From Terriglobus aquaticus (GTDB lineage Bacteria > Acidobacteriota > Terriglobia > Terriglobales > Acidobacteriaceae), in NCBI RefSeq assembly GCF_025685415.1, contig NZ_JAGSYB010000001.1:248001-312000 (forward strand): a stretch of 64,000 nucleotides of DNA. Direction: 5' to 3'. Position 1 is the first letter of the stretch, and every line of letters begins with the position of its first letter. The notes under the pieces are model-generated. The model made no database searches. It had not been told where the DNA came from and saw only the letters and a program-made list of their open reading frames with translations. Shown piece after piece: positions 38,373 through 48,247 of this stretch. The translations under genes and the position numbers were made by a program.

Positions 38373-39806
38373 TTAGGCGATCTTGTCATAGAGCACTGTC
38401 GCAGTGGCCTCGCGGCGCATCTGCTCGCGCATGCGCTGGATGCTGCCATCCTGCTGCATACGCTCGCGCAATTGCTCGTACGGCTGCCGGCTCTGGATCG
38501 ACATCATCATCAGCTCGCGCTGCAGATCCTCTTCCTTCACCTCGATATTTTCCTTCGCTGCGATCGTGTCCAGAAGCAGCGAAGCTTTGACTTCCTTGAC
38601 AGCCTCATCGCGCTGCGCGTCCCGCAGGCGGACGAAGTCAAGCTGCCGCATCTGGTCTTCCGTCATGCCCTGCTGTGCCAGTGCGCGCAGGCCGCGGTCC
38701 AGGCGAACGTCGATCTGCTGCTGGACGAAGCTTTCGGGAACAGGGAAGTTGAAGCGCTCGACAATCGCGTCGACCAGCTTGCTCTTGGCTTCCTGGTCGG
38801 CCCCGCTCTGCTTGCGCTTGGTGGCGCGATCGCGCAGGTCGGCTTCGAACGCCTCGAAGCTGTCGAACTCGCCCAACTGCTTGGCGAACTCCGCATCGCG
38901 CTCCGGCAGCACCTTTTTCTTGATGGCGCTGACCTTCACTTCGTAGTTCACGGTCTGCCCGGCAAGGCGCAGATCGCCGAAATCCTTGGGATACTCGACT
39001 TCGATCTCGAACTCCTGGCCGACCTTCTTGCCACGCAGCGCTTCGTTGAAGGCGGGCAGCGTGTTTGCGCCGCCGATCTCCACCAGCACGTCCTCGCCCT
39101 GAACGTCTTCGGTGCGTTCCGCGATGCTGGGATCAGGCGTGCCGCCGTCGGTCTCACGGCGCTTGCCGGTGAACTGGATCTCCGCCCAGTCGCCGTCCTG
39201 CAGCTCACGGTCTTCCTCAACGGTCTCAATCGTGGCGTAGGACTCCAGCATGCGGTCCAGCTCAGCCTTGTACTCGGCGTCGTCCAGCGTGGTCGTCGGC
39301 TTCTCGACGCGCACGTCCTCGTAGCCCGTCACGTCAATCTGTGGAGCTACTTCGAACTCGGCGCGAAAGCGCAGCGGCTGGCCGTCAAACAGGTTCAGCT
39401 CGGTCACCTGGGGCTGGCTGATCGGCTGCAGGTTCTGCTCTTCGACTGCGGCGCGGAAGCGGTCGTTGACCAGCGCTTCCATCACTTCCTGGCGCAGTTC
39501 GCGTGCAAAGCGATTGCGCACCGTGATCTCAGGCACCTTGCCGGGACGGAAACCGGGCAAGCGAGCCTGCTTCTGGTAGCGCTTGACGATCTTCGCGTAG
39601 GTCTTGCTGACCGCGTCGGCCGGCGCTTCGACAAAGATCTCGCGGCGCAGCTCAGGGTTCAGAGTGGGACCGTGCGAGTGGCCGGCGTGATCGTGGTCGT
39701 GCTGGTGCGTAGGCGCTTCGGTTTGCGCAGCGTTCGTTTCAGGGGCATTGTCTTGCGCCTCGGCTACGGCCGGGGTTGCGCTGGTTTCCAGGACTTCGTC
39801 TGTCAA
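38373..39806 (-). CDS. tig: Trigger factor with a His-rich N-terminal tail
   Basis: 477 residues. Ribosome-associated chaperone and prolyl isomerase. The ribosome-docking signature is in [17 protein letters not shown], the PPIase part runs about 200-290 and the C-terminal chaperone arms run to 477. Unlike the usual protein, the ribosome-binding domain is preceded by about 50 extra residues, acidic and then [13 protein letters not shown] at 34-46, a likely metal-binding stretch. Confidence 0.95.
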   Translation of the reverse strand: MTDEVLETSATPAVAEAQDNAPETNAAQTEAPTHQHDHDHAGHSHGPTLNPELRREIFVEAPADAVSKTYAKIVKRYQKQARLPGFRPGKVPEITVRNRFARELRQEVMEALVNDRFRAAVEEQNLQPISQPQVTELNLFDGQPLRFRAEFEVAPQIDVTGYEDVRVEKPTTTLDDAEYKAELDRMLESYATIETVEEDRELQDGDWAEIQFTGKRRETDGGTPDPSIAERTEDVQGEDVLVEIGGANTLPAFNEALRGKKVGQEFEIEVEYPKDFGDLRLAGQTVNYEVKVSAIKKKVLPERDAEFAKQLGEFDSFEAFEADLRDRATKRKQSGADQEAKSKLVDAIVERFNFPVPESFVQQQIDVRLDRGLRALAQQGMTEDQMRQLDFVRLRDAQRDEAVKEVKASLLLDTIAAKENIEVKEEDLQRELMMMSIQSRQPYEQLRERMQQDGSIQRMREQMRREATATVLYDKIA

Positions 39807-39969
39807 AGTGGGAGCCTTTTCTCAGGAACTTCGCCGTGTGGTTGGCGCGGAGGTCTGATCCGCCGACGGCTCCTGTTATGGTACGAACCTTCATCCGCAG
39901 GGTCAAACCGGCGGTCGCGCCGGTTGTGGAGTGTCGCAGGCGACCGCTCGCCAGTGTGCTCCTTGCGCG

Positions 39970-41091
39970 TCAGTGAGCGCTGTCCGGTCCCAGCGGGCTT
40001 TTCACCGCAAGCACCTCCATCCGGAGATGCCACTGCATCGTTTGCCCGGGCCGCAGGGTCTGGTCCTGCTGCTCCGCTTCGCTGCTGCTGTCCATGCTGC
40101 TGACGCCGAGCAGAAGAGTGTGCGACGCCGGGTCGTTCACAGCGTGAACGCTGCGCAAGCTGTCCCCAAGCCCCAGGATGCGGAGGTAGAACCTGTCTCC
40201 ATTCTGGAGCCGAATGTACGTTCCGTCGCTGAGATAATCGTGTCCCAGGAGCGTAAAGTGCAGGTCAAACGGAGCTTCCCCGAGTGCGTCGCCCCCCTCG
40301 GCAGCGAACTTTCCGTTCGGGCCGGTAGCGGACGATCCTGGAAGCTTGCCCGGCGCCGTGTGGGACGGCACATAGAGCCGTGCCTGGTTTCCGCCAATCG
40401 CAGAAAGCGCGAATCGCGGGTTCCACTCAAAGGCGACAAATCGGCCTTCCTCGGAGTGGTTGGTCGCGCGTGCGACCATGTCGATCTGCCGTCCCGAAAG
40501 CGTAATCTCCACCGTCGCGGAGACACCGCTCCGGCTGTTCGAAGATCCAAAGTTTCCCGCAGCCTGCCCACCGTCTACCAGAGTCTGATTCTTGGCGTCA
40601 GTCGCAGGGCTCAGCCCGATCAGGTCTTCGTCCCCAGCCGGCTTCTCCCGCAGATGGTGAGTGCTGATCCTCAGATGGAACGGTGCGCTCGTCACCCGGT
40701 CGGGCGGCATCTGGGCGGCGTCGCTCACTGGAACCGACGCCAGCAGATCCTGCACGGATTGCTCCGGCACGGCCAGCGATGCCTGTAGCAGTTGCATACC
40801 GATGCCCGGAAGTACAGTGGCGCTCACGAACTCCGGTTCTGCATCGTTCACCAGGGCCACCCGCGACAGCAGGATCGCTTCCTGCCCGCCTGGCATTGGG
40901 GCAGACGTCGTCTGCGGTATCTCTGGCGTGGTGAGCTGGTGGAACTTGGCCCGCTGATGCGCATGCCAGAGCAGGCCGAAGCCGAGCAGAAGCAGAGCGA
41001 TCACCATCGCGGTTGCCCATCCCGAACGCCCAAAGGTCCAGGACCGGTGCGCACGGTGGCCGTCGTTTCCTCGCCTTCGGATGGGTCCCAT
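39970..41091 (-). CDS. Membrane-anchored protein of unknown function
   Basis: 373 residues from the ATG at 41091; longer frames would run into the divergent glycosylase gene. After a basic N-terminus there is one membrane helix (MVIALLLLGFGLLW), then an extracytoplasmic beta-rich region with no cysteine. ARATNHSEEGRFVAFEWNPRF and LRPGQTMQWHLRMEV faintly recall galactose-mutarotase-like domains, but the catalytic His/Glu pair cannot be placed. I do not recognise the family. Confidence 0.6.
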   Translation of the reverse strand: MGPIRRRGNDGHRAHRSWTFGRSGWATAMVIALLLLGFGLLWHAHQRAKFHQLTTPEIPQTTSAPMPGGQEAILLSRVALVNDAEPEFVSATVLPGIGMQLLQASLAVPEQSVQDLLASVPVSDAAQMPPDRVTSAPFHLRISTHHLREKPAGDEDLIGLSPATDAKNQTLVDGGQAAGNFGSSNSRSGVSATVEITLSGRQIDMVARATNHSEEGRFVAFEWNPRFALSAIGGNQARLYVPSHTAPGKLPGSSATGPNGKFAAEGGDALGEAPFDLHFTLLGHDYLSDGTYIRLQNGDRFYLRILGLGDSLRSVHAVNDPASHTLLLGVSSMDSSSEAEQQDQTLRPGQTMQWHLRMEVLAVKSPLGPDSAH

Positions 41092-41155
41092 GCCTGTGCT
41101 CTCTGCGGCTCCGTCGGCGGCGCCAGCGACGTCCCCACAGTAGCATGGTGAGAGA

Positions 41156-41866
41156 ATGCCAGCCCCAAGCCGCGCGTCCATCCAGCTTGCCCTGGACGTT
41201 ATCGCGGGAAACATCGTCACCTGTGAACGCTGCCCTCGGTTACGGGAGTACTGCACGGCTCTCGGCCAGACGAAACGTCGGGCGTATCTGGACTGGAAGT
41301 ACTGGGCGCGGCCTGTACCCGGCTTCGGAGATCCCGCTGCACGCGTGGTGATCGTGGGCCTGGCTCCGGGAGCGCATGGTGCAAACCGCACAGGGCGTCC
41401 CTTTACCGGCGACGGCGCGGGTAACTTCATGTACCCGGTCCTGTACGACACCGGATTTGCAACGCAACCGCAGGCGACCTCCGCGCAGGACGGTCTGCGG
41501 CTCCGCAACATCCGGATCGTTTCCGTCTGCCGGTGCGCTCCGCCCGCGGACAAGCCCACACCGCAGGAACAGGCCAACTGCTCTGTCCATCTTTCTTCTG
41601 AACTTGCCGTGCTCCGCCGCGTCCGCGTGATCGTCGCACTGGGTCGTATCGGGTTTGATGGCTACCTTCGTCATCTGCAGCGGACGGGGGTCATCGAACG
41701 GCCGTCCGTGTACAACTTCGGCCACGGCGTGGAGCACACGATGCCTAACGGGACCGTGGTGCTGTGCAGCTACCATCCCTCGCTGCGCAATACCAACACA
41801 GGGCGGCTCGATCGCGCTCAGTTCACGCGGATCTTCATGCGAGCGCGGGAGCTCGCCGGGCTCTAG
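41156..41866 (+). CDS. Family 5 (UDGb-type) uracil-DNA glycosylase
   Basis: 236 residues. Excises uracil and related deaminated bases. Motif A GLAPGAHGANRTGRPFTGD and motif B YHPSLRNTNTG are those of family 5, which lacks the polar catalytic residue of family 1. Fe-S cysteines are in CERCPRLREYC and further on in CRCAPP. Strand VVIVGLAPG precedes motif A. It is divergent from the membrane-anchored protein, with 64 nt between. Confidence 0.93.
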   Translation: MPAPSRASIQLALDVIAGNIVTCERCPRLREYCTALGQTKRRAYLDWKYWARPVPGFGDPAARVVIVGLAPGAHGANRTGRPFTGDGAGNFMYPVLYDTGFATQPQATSAQDGLRLRNIRIVSVCRCAPPADKPTPQEQANCSVHLSSELAVLRRVRVIVALGRIGFDGYLRHLQRTGVIERPSVYNFGHGVEHTMPNGTVVLCSYHPSLRNTNTGRLDRAQFTRIFMRARELAGL

Positions 41867-41969
41867 CTTCAGCCTGCAGTCAACAGATCCACCTCAGTTG
41901 CAACCTGACGATTGTCCGGGGAATCACAGCAAACGGCAGCCCCGCGCTGCACGGGATCGGAGACTTGTT

Positions 41970-42341
41970 ATGAGCGCAAAGAGCATTTGGATTGCATTCG
42001 GAATCGGGGCTGCTGCTGGTGCAGCCGTTGCTTTGCTGTACGCTCCGCAGTCGGGCGATCGCACGCGCAAGAAGCTGGGTAAGGTTTATGACAACGCGAC
42101 CGACTACCTGGAAGACGCCAGCGACTACCTGAAGGACCAGGCCGAGCGCGTTGCGAAGCAGTCGAAGAAGCTGTACGGCGACAGCGTGGACTCTGCGTCC
42201 GATGCTCTTGACTCGGCGGCAGACACCTACGGTGATGTTTCCGACAAGCTCGCAGATGCGTTTAGCACGGCAAAGGACAAGGCGTCCGACTTCGGCAGCT
42301 ACACTGCAGCCTACGGCAAGAAGATTCGCTCCATGGTGTAG
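41970..42341 (+). CDS. YtxH-domain protein
   Basis: 123 residues. N-terminal Gly/Ala-rich membrane segment IAFGIGAAAGAAVALLYAPQSGDRTRKKL, the YtxH signature, followed by an amphipathic helix with Lys/Asp/Ala repeats (AERVAKQSKKLYGDSVDSAS) reminiscent of LEA-type stress proteins. GGAG lies about 8 nt before the ATG. Often stress-induced in other bacteria, but its role is unclear. Confidence 0.85.
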   Translation: MSAKSIWIAFGIGAAAGAAVALLYAPQSGDRTRKKLGKVYDNATDYLEDASDYLKDQAERVAKQSKKLYGDSVDSASDALDSAADTYGDVSDKLADAFSTAKDKASDFGSYTAAYGKKIRSMV

Positions 42342-42390
42342 TGCCTGAACCAGGAGCCTTAGTGTTGCTGAGCGGCACCGCGCCTGTGCT

Positions 42391-42407
42391 CTTAAGCATT
42401 GTTTAAG
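42391..42407 (+). promoter_or_regulatory. Candidate response-regulator box upstream of the efflux operon
   Basis: CTTAAG, 5 nt, TTTAAG. Two near-identical hexamers at 11-bp centre spacing are the layout bound by OmpR-family regulators of the PmrA/QseB type. A possible -10 (TTAGCA, about 42418-42423) lies 10 nt downstream, so the box would overlap the -35 region. It is 26 nt before the ATG of the outer-membrane gene. Confidence 0.45.
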
Positions 42408-42433
42408 GTAGGCCTGGTTAGCATCGACGGCAG

Positions 42434-43783
42434 ATGTATTGGAAGAATAACGAGCGATTGAGGCTCACCGTAGCAGGCTTGTCATTGCTCGCCTCCTTCG
42501 CAGGCGGGCAAACTGCCGTTTCCACAACAGCCGCGCCAGAACTGACGCTCGAACAGGCGATCGTTCGAGCAATGGCGAACGAACCAGCCTTTGCTGCGGC
42601 ACGAGCCGACCGCGACGTCTCCCGCCTGGAGCGTACCAACGCAAGGACGGCAGTCCTGCCGACGGCCACGTATCACAACCAGGCGATCTATACCCAACCG
42701 AATGGAGTTCCGGCCAGCCGTATCGGCCAGGTGACCGACGCCCCTTCACCAGTTTTCATCGCCAATAACGCAGTCCGGGAGTACGCGAGCCAAGGTGTGT
42801 TCAACGAGACGCTGGGCCTTGGGCAGATCGCAGCGATCCGGCTTGCGGACGCGAACGCCGCGCGAGCAGAAGCGGAATTGGAGATTGCGCGACGAGGTCT
42901 GGTCAGCACCGTGGTGTCTCTCTACTACGGCGTGGGTGCCGGTGGCAGCAAGCTGGATATTGCCAGGGAAGCACTCGCCGAAGCGGACCACTTCGTGGAG
43001 ACGACGCAGAAGCGTGAGGCGCAACGCGAGGTTGCTCACGCCGATGTGTTGAAAGCGCAGCTCACACAACAACAACGGCAGCGTGAGTTACTGGATGCTG
43101 AGGTTGCCGCACAGAAGGCACGTCTCGAACTCGCGGTTCTCCTCTACCCGGACCCATCCACGCCTTTCACGCTGACCGCTGCGGCAGCGCCCCCGATGCT
43201 GCCCGAGAGAAGCAGCGTGGAAGAGCTTGCCCGGAAAAACAACCCGGAAGTTCGCAGTGCTGCAGCGTCGCTGCTGGGCAGCCAGGCGGACACGCTCTCC
43301 TCCCAATCGGCTCTGCTGCCAGAGCTGAATCTGAACTTCACTTACGGTATCGACGCGACGAACTTCGGAGTGAACGGTCCGGACGGCATTCGGAATCTTG
43401 GCTACGCCATGAGTGCTCAAGTGGATATCCCGGTTTGGGACTGGCTTTCAACGGAGCGAAAGATCAAGATTTCCAGGATCCGGGAAAAGGCTGCGAAGGC
43501 AGTGCTTACGACGGCACAGCGGCGCGCGGTAGCGAGCTTGCAAGAGTTCTATGCAGAGGCCGCAGCTGCGAATAAGCAGCTTGCCTCTCTGGACGCCAGC
43601 GTGACCACCGCACGCGAAAGTCTCCGACTCACGGAACTGCGATACATCAACGGGGAGAGCACCGTGCTGGAAGTTGTGGACGCACAGAATACGTTGAGTT
43701 CGGCCGAGAACGCCAGGATCGACGGAAACGTTCGGTACCAGCTCGCCTTGGCAAACCTGCAGACGCTTACGGGTACCTTCTAA
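42434..43783 (+). CDS. TolC-family outer-membrane efflux protein
   Basis: 449 residues. Outer-membrane channel of a tripartite pump. Signal peptide about 1-25 (LTVAGLSLLASFAGG), then two repeats of coiled helices with TolC-type features (ELTLEQAIVRAMANEP, TVLEVVDAQNTLSSAENA). No clear ribosome site precedes the ATG, and a start point close to the codon is possible. It overlaps the adaptor gene as TAATG. Confidence 0.93.
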   Translation: MYWKNNERLRLTVAGLSLLASFAGGQTAVSTTAAPELTLEQAIVRAMANEPAFAAARADRDVSRLERTNARTAVLPTATYHNQAIYTQPNGVPASRIGQVTDAPSPVFIANNAVREYASQGVFNETLGLGQIAAIRLADANAARAEAELEIARRGLVSTVVSLYYGVGAGGSKLDIAREALAEADHFVETTQKREAQREVAHADVLKAQLTQQQRQRELLDAEVAAQKARLELAVLLYPDPSTPFTLTAAAAPPMLPERSSVEELARKNNPEVRSAAASLLGSQADTLSSQSALLPELNLNFTYGIDATNFGVNGPDGIRNLGYAMSAQVDIPVWDWLSTERKIKISRIREKAAKAVLTTAQRRAVASLQEFYAEAAAANKQLASLDASVTTARESLRLTELRYINGESTVLEVVDAQNTLSSAENARIDGNVRYQLALANLQTLTGTF

Positions 43784-45075
43784 TGCGCACACCTACCACA
43801 CGCCTGTTGTCGACTGCTGGAGTTCTGGCTTTTGCCCTCCTATCCGTTTCGGGCTGCAAAAAGAAGGAACAGGAAGCGCCGGATCCGGCGGTAACTGTGC
43901 AGGTAGCCCAGCCCACGCGAGGAGATATCTCAGAAGAGATCACTGCAGACGCTCTGCTTGCACCTCTGTCTCAGGCGGCGATCTCCCCGCGCATCAGTGC
44001 ACCGATTCGTGCCGAGTACGTGCAACGCGGCGCACACGTTCGCCGCGGTCAACTGCTGGTCACCCTGGAGGACCGCGATTTGCAGGGCAGCGCTCTCGAT
44101 AGCAGGGGAGCAGTGCTGTCAGCGGAAGCAAACTACACCGCTATGACGCAGGCGACCGTGCCGGAAGAAGTGACCAAGGCACAGGCTGACGCGACGCAGT
44201 TGAAGACGGCTCTGGAAGTGGCTCACAGAACAACGGTGGAGCGCCAGAACCTTTTCAAGCAGGGGGCTATCTCGGGCCGAGACGTCGACACCGCTGTAGC
44301 CGCTGAAGCACAAGCAAAGGCCGCGTACGAGACAGCGCAGGTCCACGCCGTGAACGTTGCACGGACGACCCGTAAGACGGACGCACAGACGGCGCAAGGT
44401 CAACTCACGTCCGCAAAGGGGCGTCTGGTCAACGCGCAAGCGCAAGCCAGTTACGCCAACCTGCACAGCCCGATCAACGGTGTGGTGACAGACAGACCGA
44501 TGTTCCCCGGCGAAACTGCGGCAGCGGGAACGCCGATCATCACCGTCATGGATACGTCATCGCTTCTGGCCAAGCTGCACTTGGCCCAGGCAGCCGCGCA
44601 GAAGCTGTCGCTGGGAAAGAAAGCTGAGGTCCACGTTCCAGGTGTGGACGACGCAGTAGAAGCCACGGTGTCTTTCATCGGTCCCGCGCTCGATCCTGGA
44701 TCGACAACCGTTGAGGTCTGGCTCAAGCTTACGAACGCTGATGGACGGCTCAAGGTTGGGACTCCGGTACACGTCGTGCTTTCCGGCACCACGGTCCCAT
44801 ACGCATTGCAGGTGCCTGCGAAGGCCATCGTCCCGGGCAAGGAAAGTGGTTCGGCAGTAATGGTCGCGGGAGCCGATGGGGCCGCGCACCGCAAAGCTGT
44901 GACTCTCGGCATTCGTACCGCGGATGCGGTGCAGATACTCTCTGGCATTGCGCCCACCGATAACGTCATCACCGATGGCGGCTACGGTCTGGATGACGGC
45001 ACCAAGATCAAGATCGGTAAGCCGGGCGATGATGACGATGCGAAATCTGGCGACGACGGCAAGGATAAGGATTGA
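43783..45075 (+). CDS. RND efflux periplasmic adaptor (lipoprotein)
   Basis: 430 residues. Membrane-fusion protein linking pump and channel. The signal ends in the lipobox VSGC at about 26-29, then the barrel-sandwich parts ISAPIRAEYVQRGAHVRRGQ and ASYANLHSPINGVVTDR flank a coiled hairpin. The C-terminus is strikingly acidic (GDDDDAKSGDDGKDKD). Overlaps the pump gene as TGATG, so translation is coupled. Confidence 0.93.
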   Translation: MRTPTTRLLSTAGVLAFALLSVSGCKKKEQEAPDPAVTVQVAQPTRGDISEEITADALLAPLSQAAISPRISAPIRAEYVQRGAHVRRGQLLVTLEDRDLQGSALDSRGAVLSAEANYTAMTQATVPEEVTKAQADATQLKTALEVAHRTTVERQNLFKQGAISGRDVDTAVAAEAQAKAAYETAQVHAVNVARTTRKTDAQTAQGQLTSAKGRLVNAQAQASYANLHSPINGVVTDRPMFPGETAAAGTPIITVMDTSSLLAKLHLAQAAAQKLSLGKKAEVHVPGVDDAVEATVSFIGPALDPGSTTVEVWLKLTNADGRLKVGTPVHVVLSGTTVPYALQVPAKAIVPGKESGSAVMVAGADGAAHRKAVTLGIRTADAVQILSGIAPTDNVITDGGYGLDDGTKIKIGKPGDDDDAKSGDDGKDKD

Positions 45076-48000
45076 TGGCGCCGAACACGCTCTCCTCAGC
45101 GCCGAAGCCCGAAGCAGACTACTGGCTGCTGCGCTCTGTCCGTGTCGTTCTATTTGCGGCCGTGGCACTGATGCTCGCGGGCATCTACGCCTTCTACAGA
45201 ACGCCCATTGCGGTTTTCCCGGAAACCAACTTTCCCCGCGTCGTCATTGGGGTCGATAACGGCGTAACCCCGATCGAACAGATGCAGGTGACCGTCACAA
45301 AGCCTATTGAGGACGCCGTGAACAGCGTTCCTGGGCTGGCGACGGTCCGTTCGACCACAAGCCGAGGCTCTGCTGAAGTCAGCCTGTTCTTCAACTGGTC
45401 GGTGGACATGTTCCGCACGCAGCAGTTGGTCGACGCGGCTTTGAGCAAGGTGCAGCAGTCTCTGCCCGCAACAGCCAAGCTGAGCACGACGCGCCTGACC
45501 TTTGCGACATTCCCGATTCTCGGCTACAGCCTTACTTCGAACCGGATGTCACAAACTGAGCTCTGGGAACTGGCAACCTACACGCTGAAGCCACCTTTGA
45601 ACCGCGTCGATGGCGTGAGCACCGTAACGATCCAGGGTGGCCAGGTGCCGGAGTATCACGTGGTTCCGAACCTCGCGAAGCTTCAGGCCGCGGGCGTGAC
45701 GATCCTTGACCTGACCAACGCCATCCAGAACTCCAACATCATCGACTCGCCCGGCCTGTATGAGCAGGATCATCAACTGGTGCTTGGCTTGGTTGGTGCG
45801 CAAGCGCACGACCTTCCGTCCCTGCAGCAGCTTGCCGTAAAGACCACGGCGGGTGGCGCTCCCGTGCGCGTGGGTGATGTCGCTGCTGTCGTCCCAGCAG
45901 CGATGCCGGTGTACACCGATGTACGCGCGGACGGTAGGCCAGCGGTGCTCCTGAACATCGCACGCCAGCCAAGTAGCAACACTGTCGCTGTTGCGGATGG
46001 CGTGGCTGCGGAGATCGCCCAGCTTCGCAAAGACTTGCCGAACGACGTGCGTCTGGAGCCTTTCTACGACCAGTCGCAAATCGTGCGGGAGAGCATTCGT
46101 AGCGTGCGCGACGCCATCCTTATCGGTCTGGTGCTGGCGTGCATCATTCTTCTCCTGTTTCTGAAGGACTGGCGTTCCTCGCTGATCGCTGGCCTTGTCA
46201 TACCGGTCACGGTCTCTGCGACGGTGTTGGTGCTCTGGCTTATCGGGCAGAGCTTCAACCTGATGACGTTGGGAGGCCTGGCCGCGGCAATCGGCCTGGT
46301 GATTGACGACGCAATCGTCGTTGTCGAAAACATTGTGCTGCACCGTGAAGCAGGGGAGTCACGCACCGCTGCAGTGGCAAAAGCTCTGCATGAGATATCG
46401 CGACCGCTCATCGGCTCCACGATCACACCGGTGGTCGTCTTCCTTCCGCTGATCGCCGTCACAGGTGTGACGGGCAGCTTCTTTCGCGCGCTTGCCGTGA
46501 CGATGACCGCAGCGTTGCTCACCTCTCTTCTGCTCGCAGTGACGTTTACACCGGGACTCGCCCTGCTGCTGCTTGGCGAGAGCCGCGGCGCAGAAGGTTC
46601 GAAGGCGAGCGCACATAGTGACGGAGGCCGTGTGCTCGGCCGGATTCACGCGTGGCACCGAAGCGCGCTCCAGTGGTCGTTGACACGGCCGCTTTGGCTG
46701 GCTTTGCTTTGCCTCCTCCTGGCCGTAGGCACCTTCTTCACGTATCGAAGTCTCGGCTCCGACCTTCTGCCAGAGATGGACGAGGGTGGTTTCATCCTGG
46801 ACTATGTCATGCCAGCCGGAAGCTCGCTGGCCTCCACCGGCGCAGTGCTCGACCATGTCGAAAAGATCCTGAAGAGGACGCCGGAGGTGGAAAGCACCAG
46901 CCGCCGTACTGGTCTGCAGATGGGCTTTGCGGCCGTGACTGAGGCCAATACGGGTGACATCAGCGTCCGCTTAAAAGACAACCGCAGCCGCGGCATCGAC
47001 GAGGTGATCGCGGACGTCCGCGCAAAGATCAAGAGGACCGAACCGGAACTGGACGTCGAGTTTACGCAGGTGTTGCAGGACAACATCGGCGACCTGTCGA
47101 ACGCGCCAGAGCCGATTCAGATCAAGCTTTTCGCTACGGATCCCGCGCTGCTGGCTGACTTGGGTCCACGCGTTGGAACAGAGATCGGTAAGGTGCCGGG
47201 CGTGGTCGACGTAGAGAACGGCGTCGACAATACCATCAGCGGTCCCGCTACGTCGTTCCAGGTTGATCCACAACTTGCCGCCCGCCTGGGCTTTACACCC
47301 ACAGAAATCGCGGAGGACGCGACCTCCATCCTCGATGGCGTCACGGTCAACGATCCGTTGATCGCGAACGGCCGTCCCTACACGATCCGCGTGCGGCTGG
47401 GCCCCGAGACGAGGCAGAACCTGGAGACCATTCGCAACACGGTCTTCAACTCCAGCACAGGTCGCACAGCTTCGCTGGAATCGCTCAGCAACATCACCGA
47501 GCTTCCCCCACAGAATGAGATTCGCCGTGAGAATCTTCAGCGGCTGGTCACGGTCACGGCTCGGCTGGAAGGAACGGATCTTGGATCGGCGGTGAAGCAG
47601 GTCCAGGCCCGCGTGCAGGCAATGCACCTGCCGCCGAACGTACGTGTGGAGTATGGCGGCACGTACCAGGAACAGCAGAAGTCGTTTTCGGAACTCCTGC
47701 GGGTGCTGCTCCTCGCGCTCATCCTGGTGTTCGGTGTTCTGCTTGCGGAGTTTCGGAACTTTGCGGCTCCGCTCGCCATCCTGGCTTCTTCCGTGCTTTC
47801 CATTGCCGGCGTCGTCGCTGCTCTCTTGCTTACAGGAACGACGTTCAACGTGGCCTCGTTCATGGGCCTCATTATGGTCATCGGCATCGTCGCGAAAAAC
47901 GGCATTTTGCTGCTGGATGCCGATGAGCGTTTTCGTGCAGAAGGTGCAGATGCTCGGCAAGCCATGACCATGGCGGCGGAGCGGCGCCTCCGACCAATCC

Positions 48001-48197
48001 TGATGACCGCGCTCGCGGCCGTCACCGGCATGCTGCCGCTGGCTCTCGCATTGGGGGCCGGCTCACAAATGCTCCAGCCCTTGGCGATCGCGGTTATAGG
48101 CGGACTGACCATATCGATGCTGCTCAGCCTGGTAGTCACCCCCGCAATCTACTTCTTCCTTACGCGGAATCACGAGCCTTCCGCCGCGCGAGCCTGA
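45075..48197 (+). CDS. RND-family efflux pump (AcrB/CzcA superfamily)
   Basis: 1040 residues, twelve membrane helices with two large periplasmic loops. The proton-relay Asp pair is in GLVIDDAIVVVENIVLH of helix 4, as in drug (HAE) pumps rather than the DFG pattern of CzcA metal pumps. Other landmarks are FYRTPIAVFPETNFPRV, LPEMDEGGFILDYVMPAG and MGLIMVIGIVAKNGILLLD. Substrate is not predictable from sequence. Confidence 0.95.
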   Translation: MAPNTLSSAPKPEADYWLLRSVRVVLFAAVALMLAGIYAFYRTPIAVFPETNFPRVVIGVDNGVTPIEQMQVTVTKPIEDAVNSVPGLATVRSTTSRGSAEVSLFFNWSVDMFRTQQLVDAALSKVQQSLPATAKLSTTRLTFATFPILGYSLTSNRMSQTELWELATYTLKPPLNRVDGVSTVTIQGGQVPEYHVVPNLAKLQAAGVTILDLTNAIQNSNIIDSPGLYEQDHQLVLGLVGAQAHDLPSLQQLAVKTTAGGAPVRVGDVAAVVPAAMPVYTDVRADGRPAVLLNIARQPSSNTVAVADGVAAEIAQLRKDLPNDVRLEPFYDQSQIVRESIRSVRDAILIGLVLACIILLLFLKDWRSSLIAGLVIPVTVSATVLVLWLIGQSFNLMTLGGLAAAIGLVIDDAIVVVENIVLHREAGESRTAAVAKALHEISRPLIGSTITPVVVFLPLIAVTGVTGSFFRALAVTMTAALLTSLLLAVTFTPGLALLLLGESRGAEGSKASAHSDGGRVLGRIHAWHRSALQWSLTRPLWLALLCLLLAVGTFFTYRSLGSDLLPEMDEGGFILDYVMPAGSSLASTGAVLDHVEKILKRTPEVESTSRRTGLQMGFAAVTEANTGDISVRLKDNRSRGIDEVIADVRAKIKRTEPELDVEFTQVLQDNIGDLSNAPEPIQIKLFATDPALLADLGPRVGTEIGKVPGVVDVENGVDNTISGPATSFQVDPQLAARLGFTPTEIAEDATSILDGVTVNDPLIANGRPYTIRVRLGPETRQNLETIRNTVFNSSTGRTASLESLSNITELPPQNEIRRENLQRLVTVTARLEGTDLGSAVKQVQARVQAMHLPPNVRVEYGGTYQEQQKSFSELLRVLLLALILVFGVLLAEFRNFAAPLAILASSVLSIAGVVAALLLTGTTFNVASFMGLIMVIGIVAKNGILLLDADERFRAEGADARQAMTMAAERRLRPILMTALAAVTGMLPLALALGAGSQMLQPLAIAVIGGLTISMLLSLVVTPAIYFFLTRNHEPSAARA

Positions 48198-48204
48198 CCC
48201 AAAC

Positions 48205-48233
48205 AGAAGCGCCCGCCTATGGCGGGCGCTTCT
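48205..48233 (+). terminator. Terminator of the efflux operon
   Basis: AGAAGCGCCCGCC and its exact complement around TAT (13-bp stem), followed by TCGTTCG. It lies 8 nt after the pump stop and may also serve the convergent propeller gene. Confidence 0.85.
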
Positions 48234-48247
48234 TCGTTCGTAATCGC

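Noticed and set aside
45549-46343. Long minus-strand frame opposite the RND pump
   Set aside because: Composition (His, Arg, Gln) and position match an antisense shadow; the pump frame has clear family motifs throughout.
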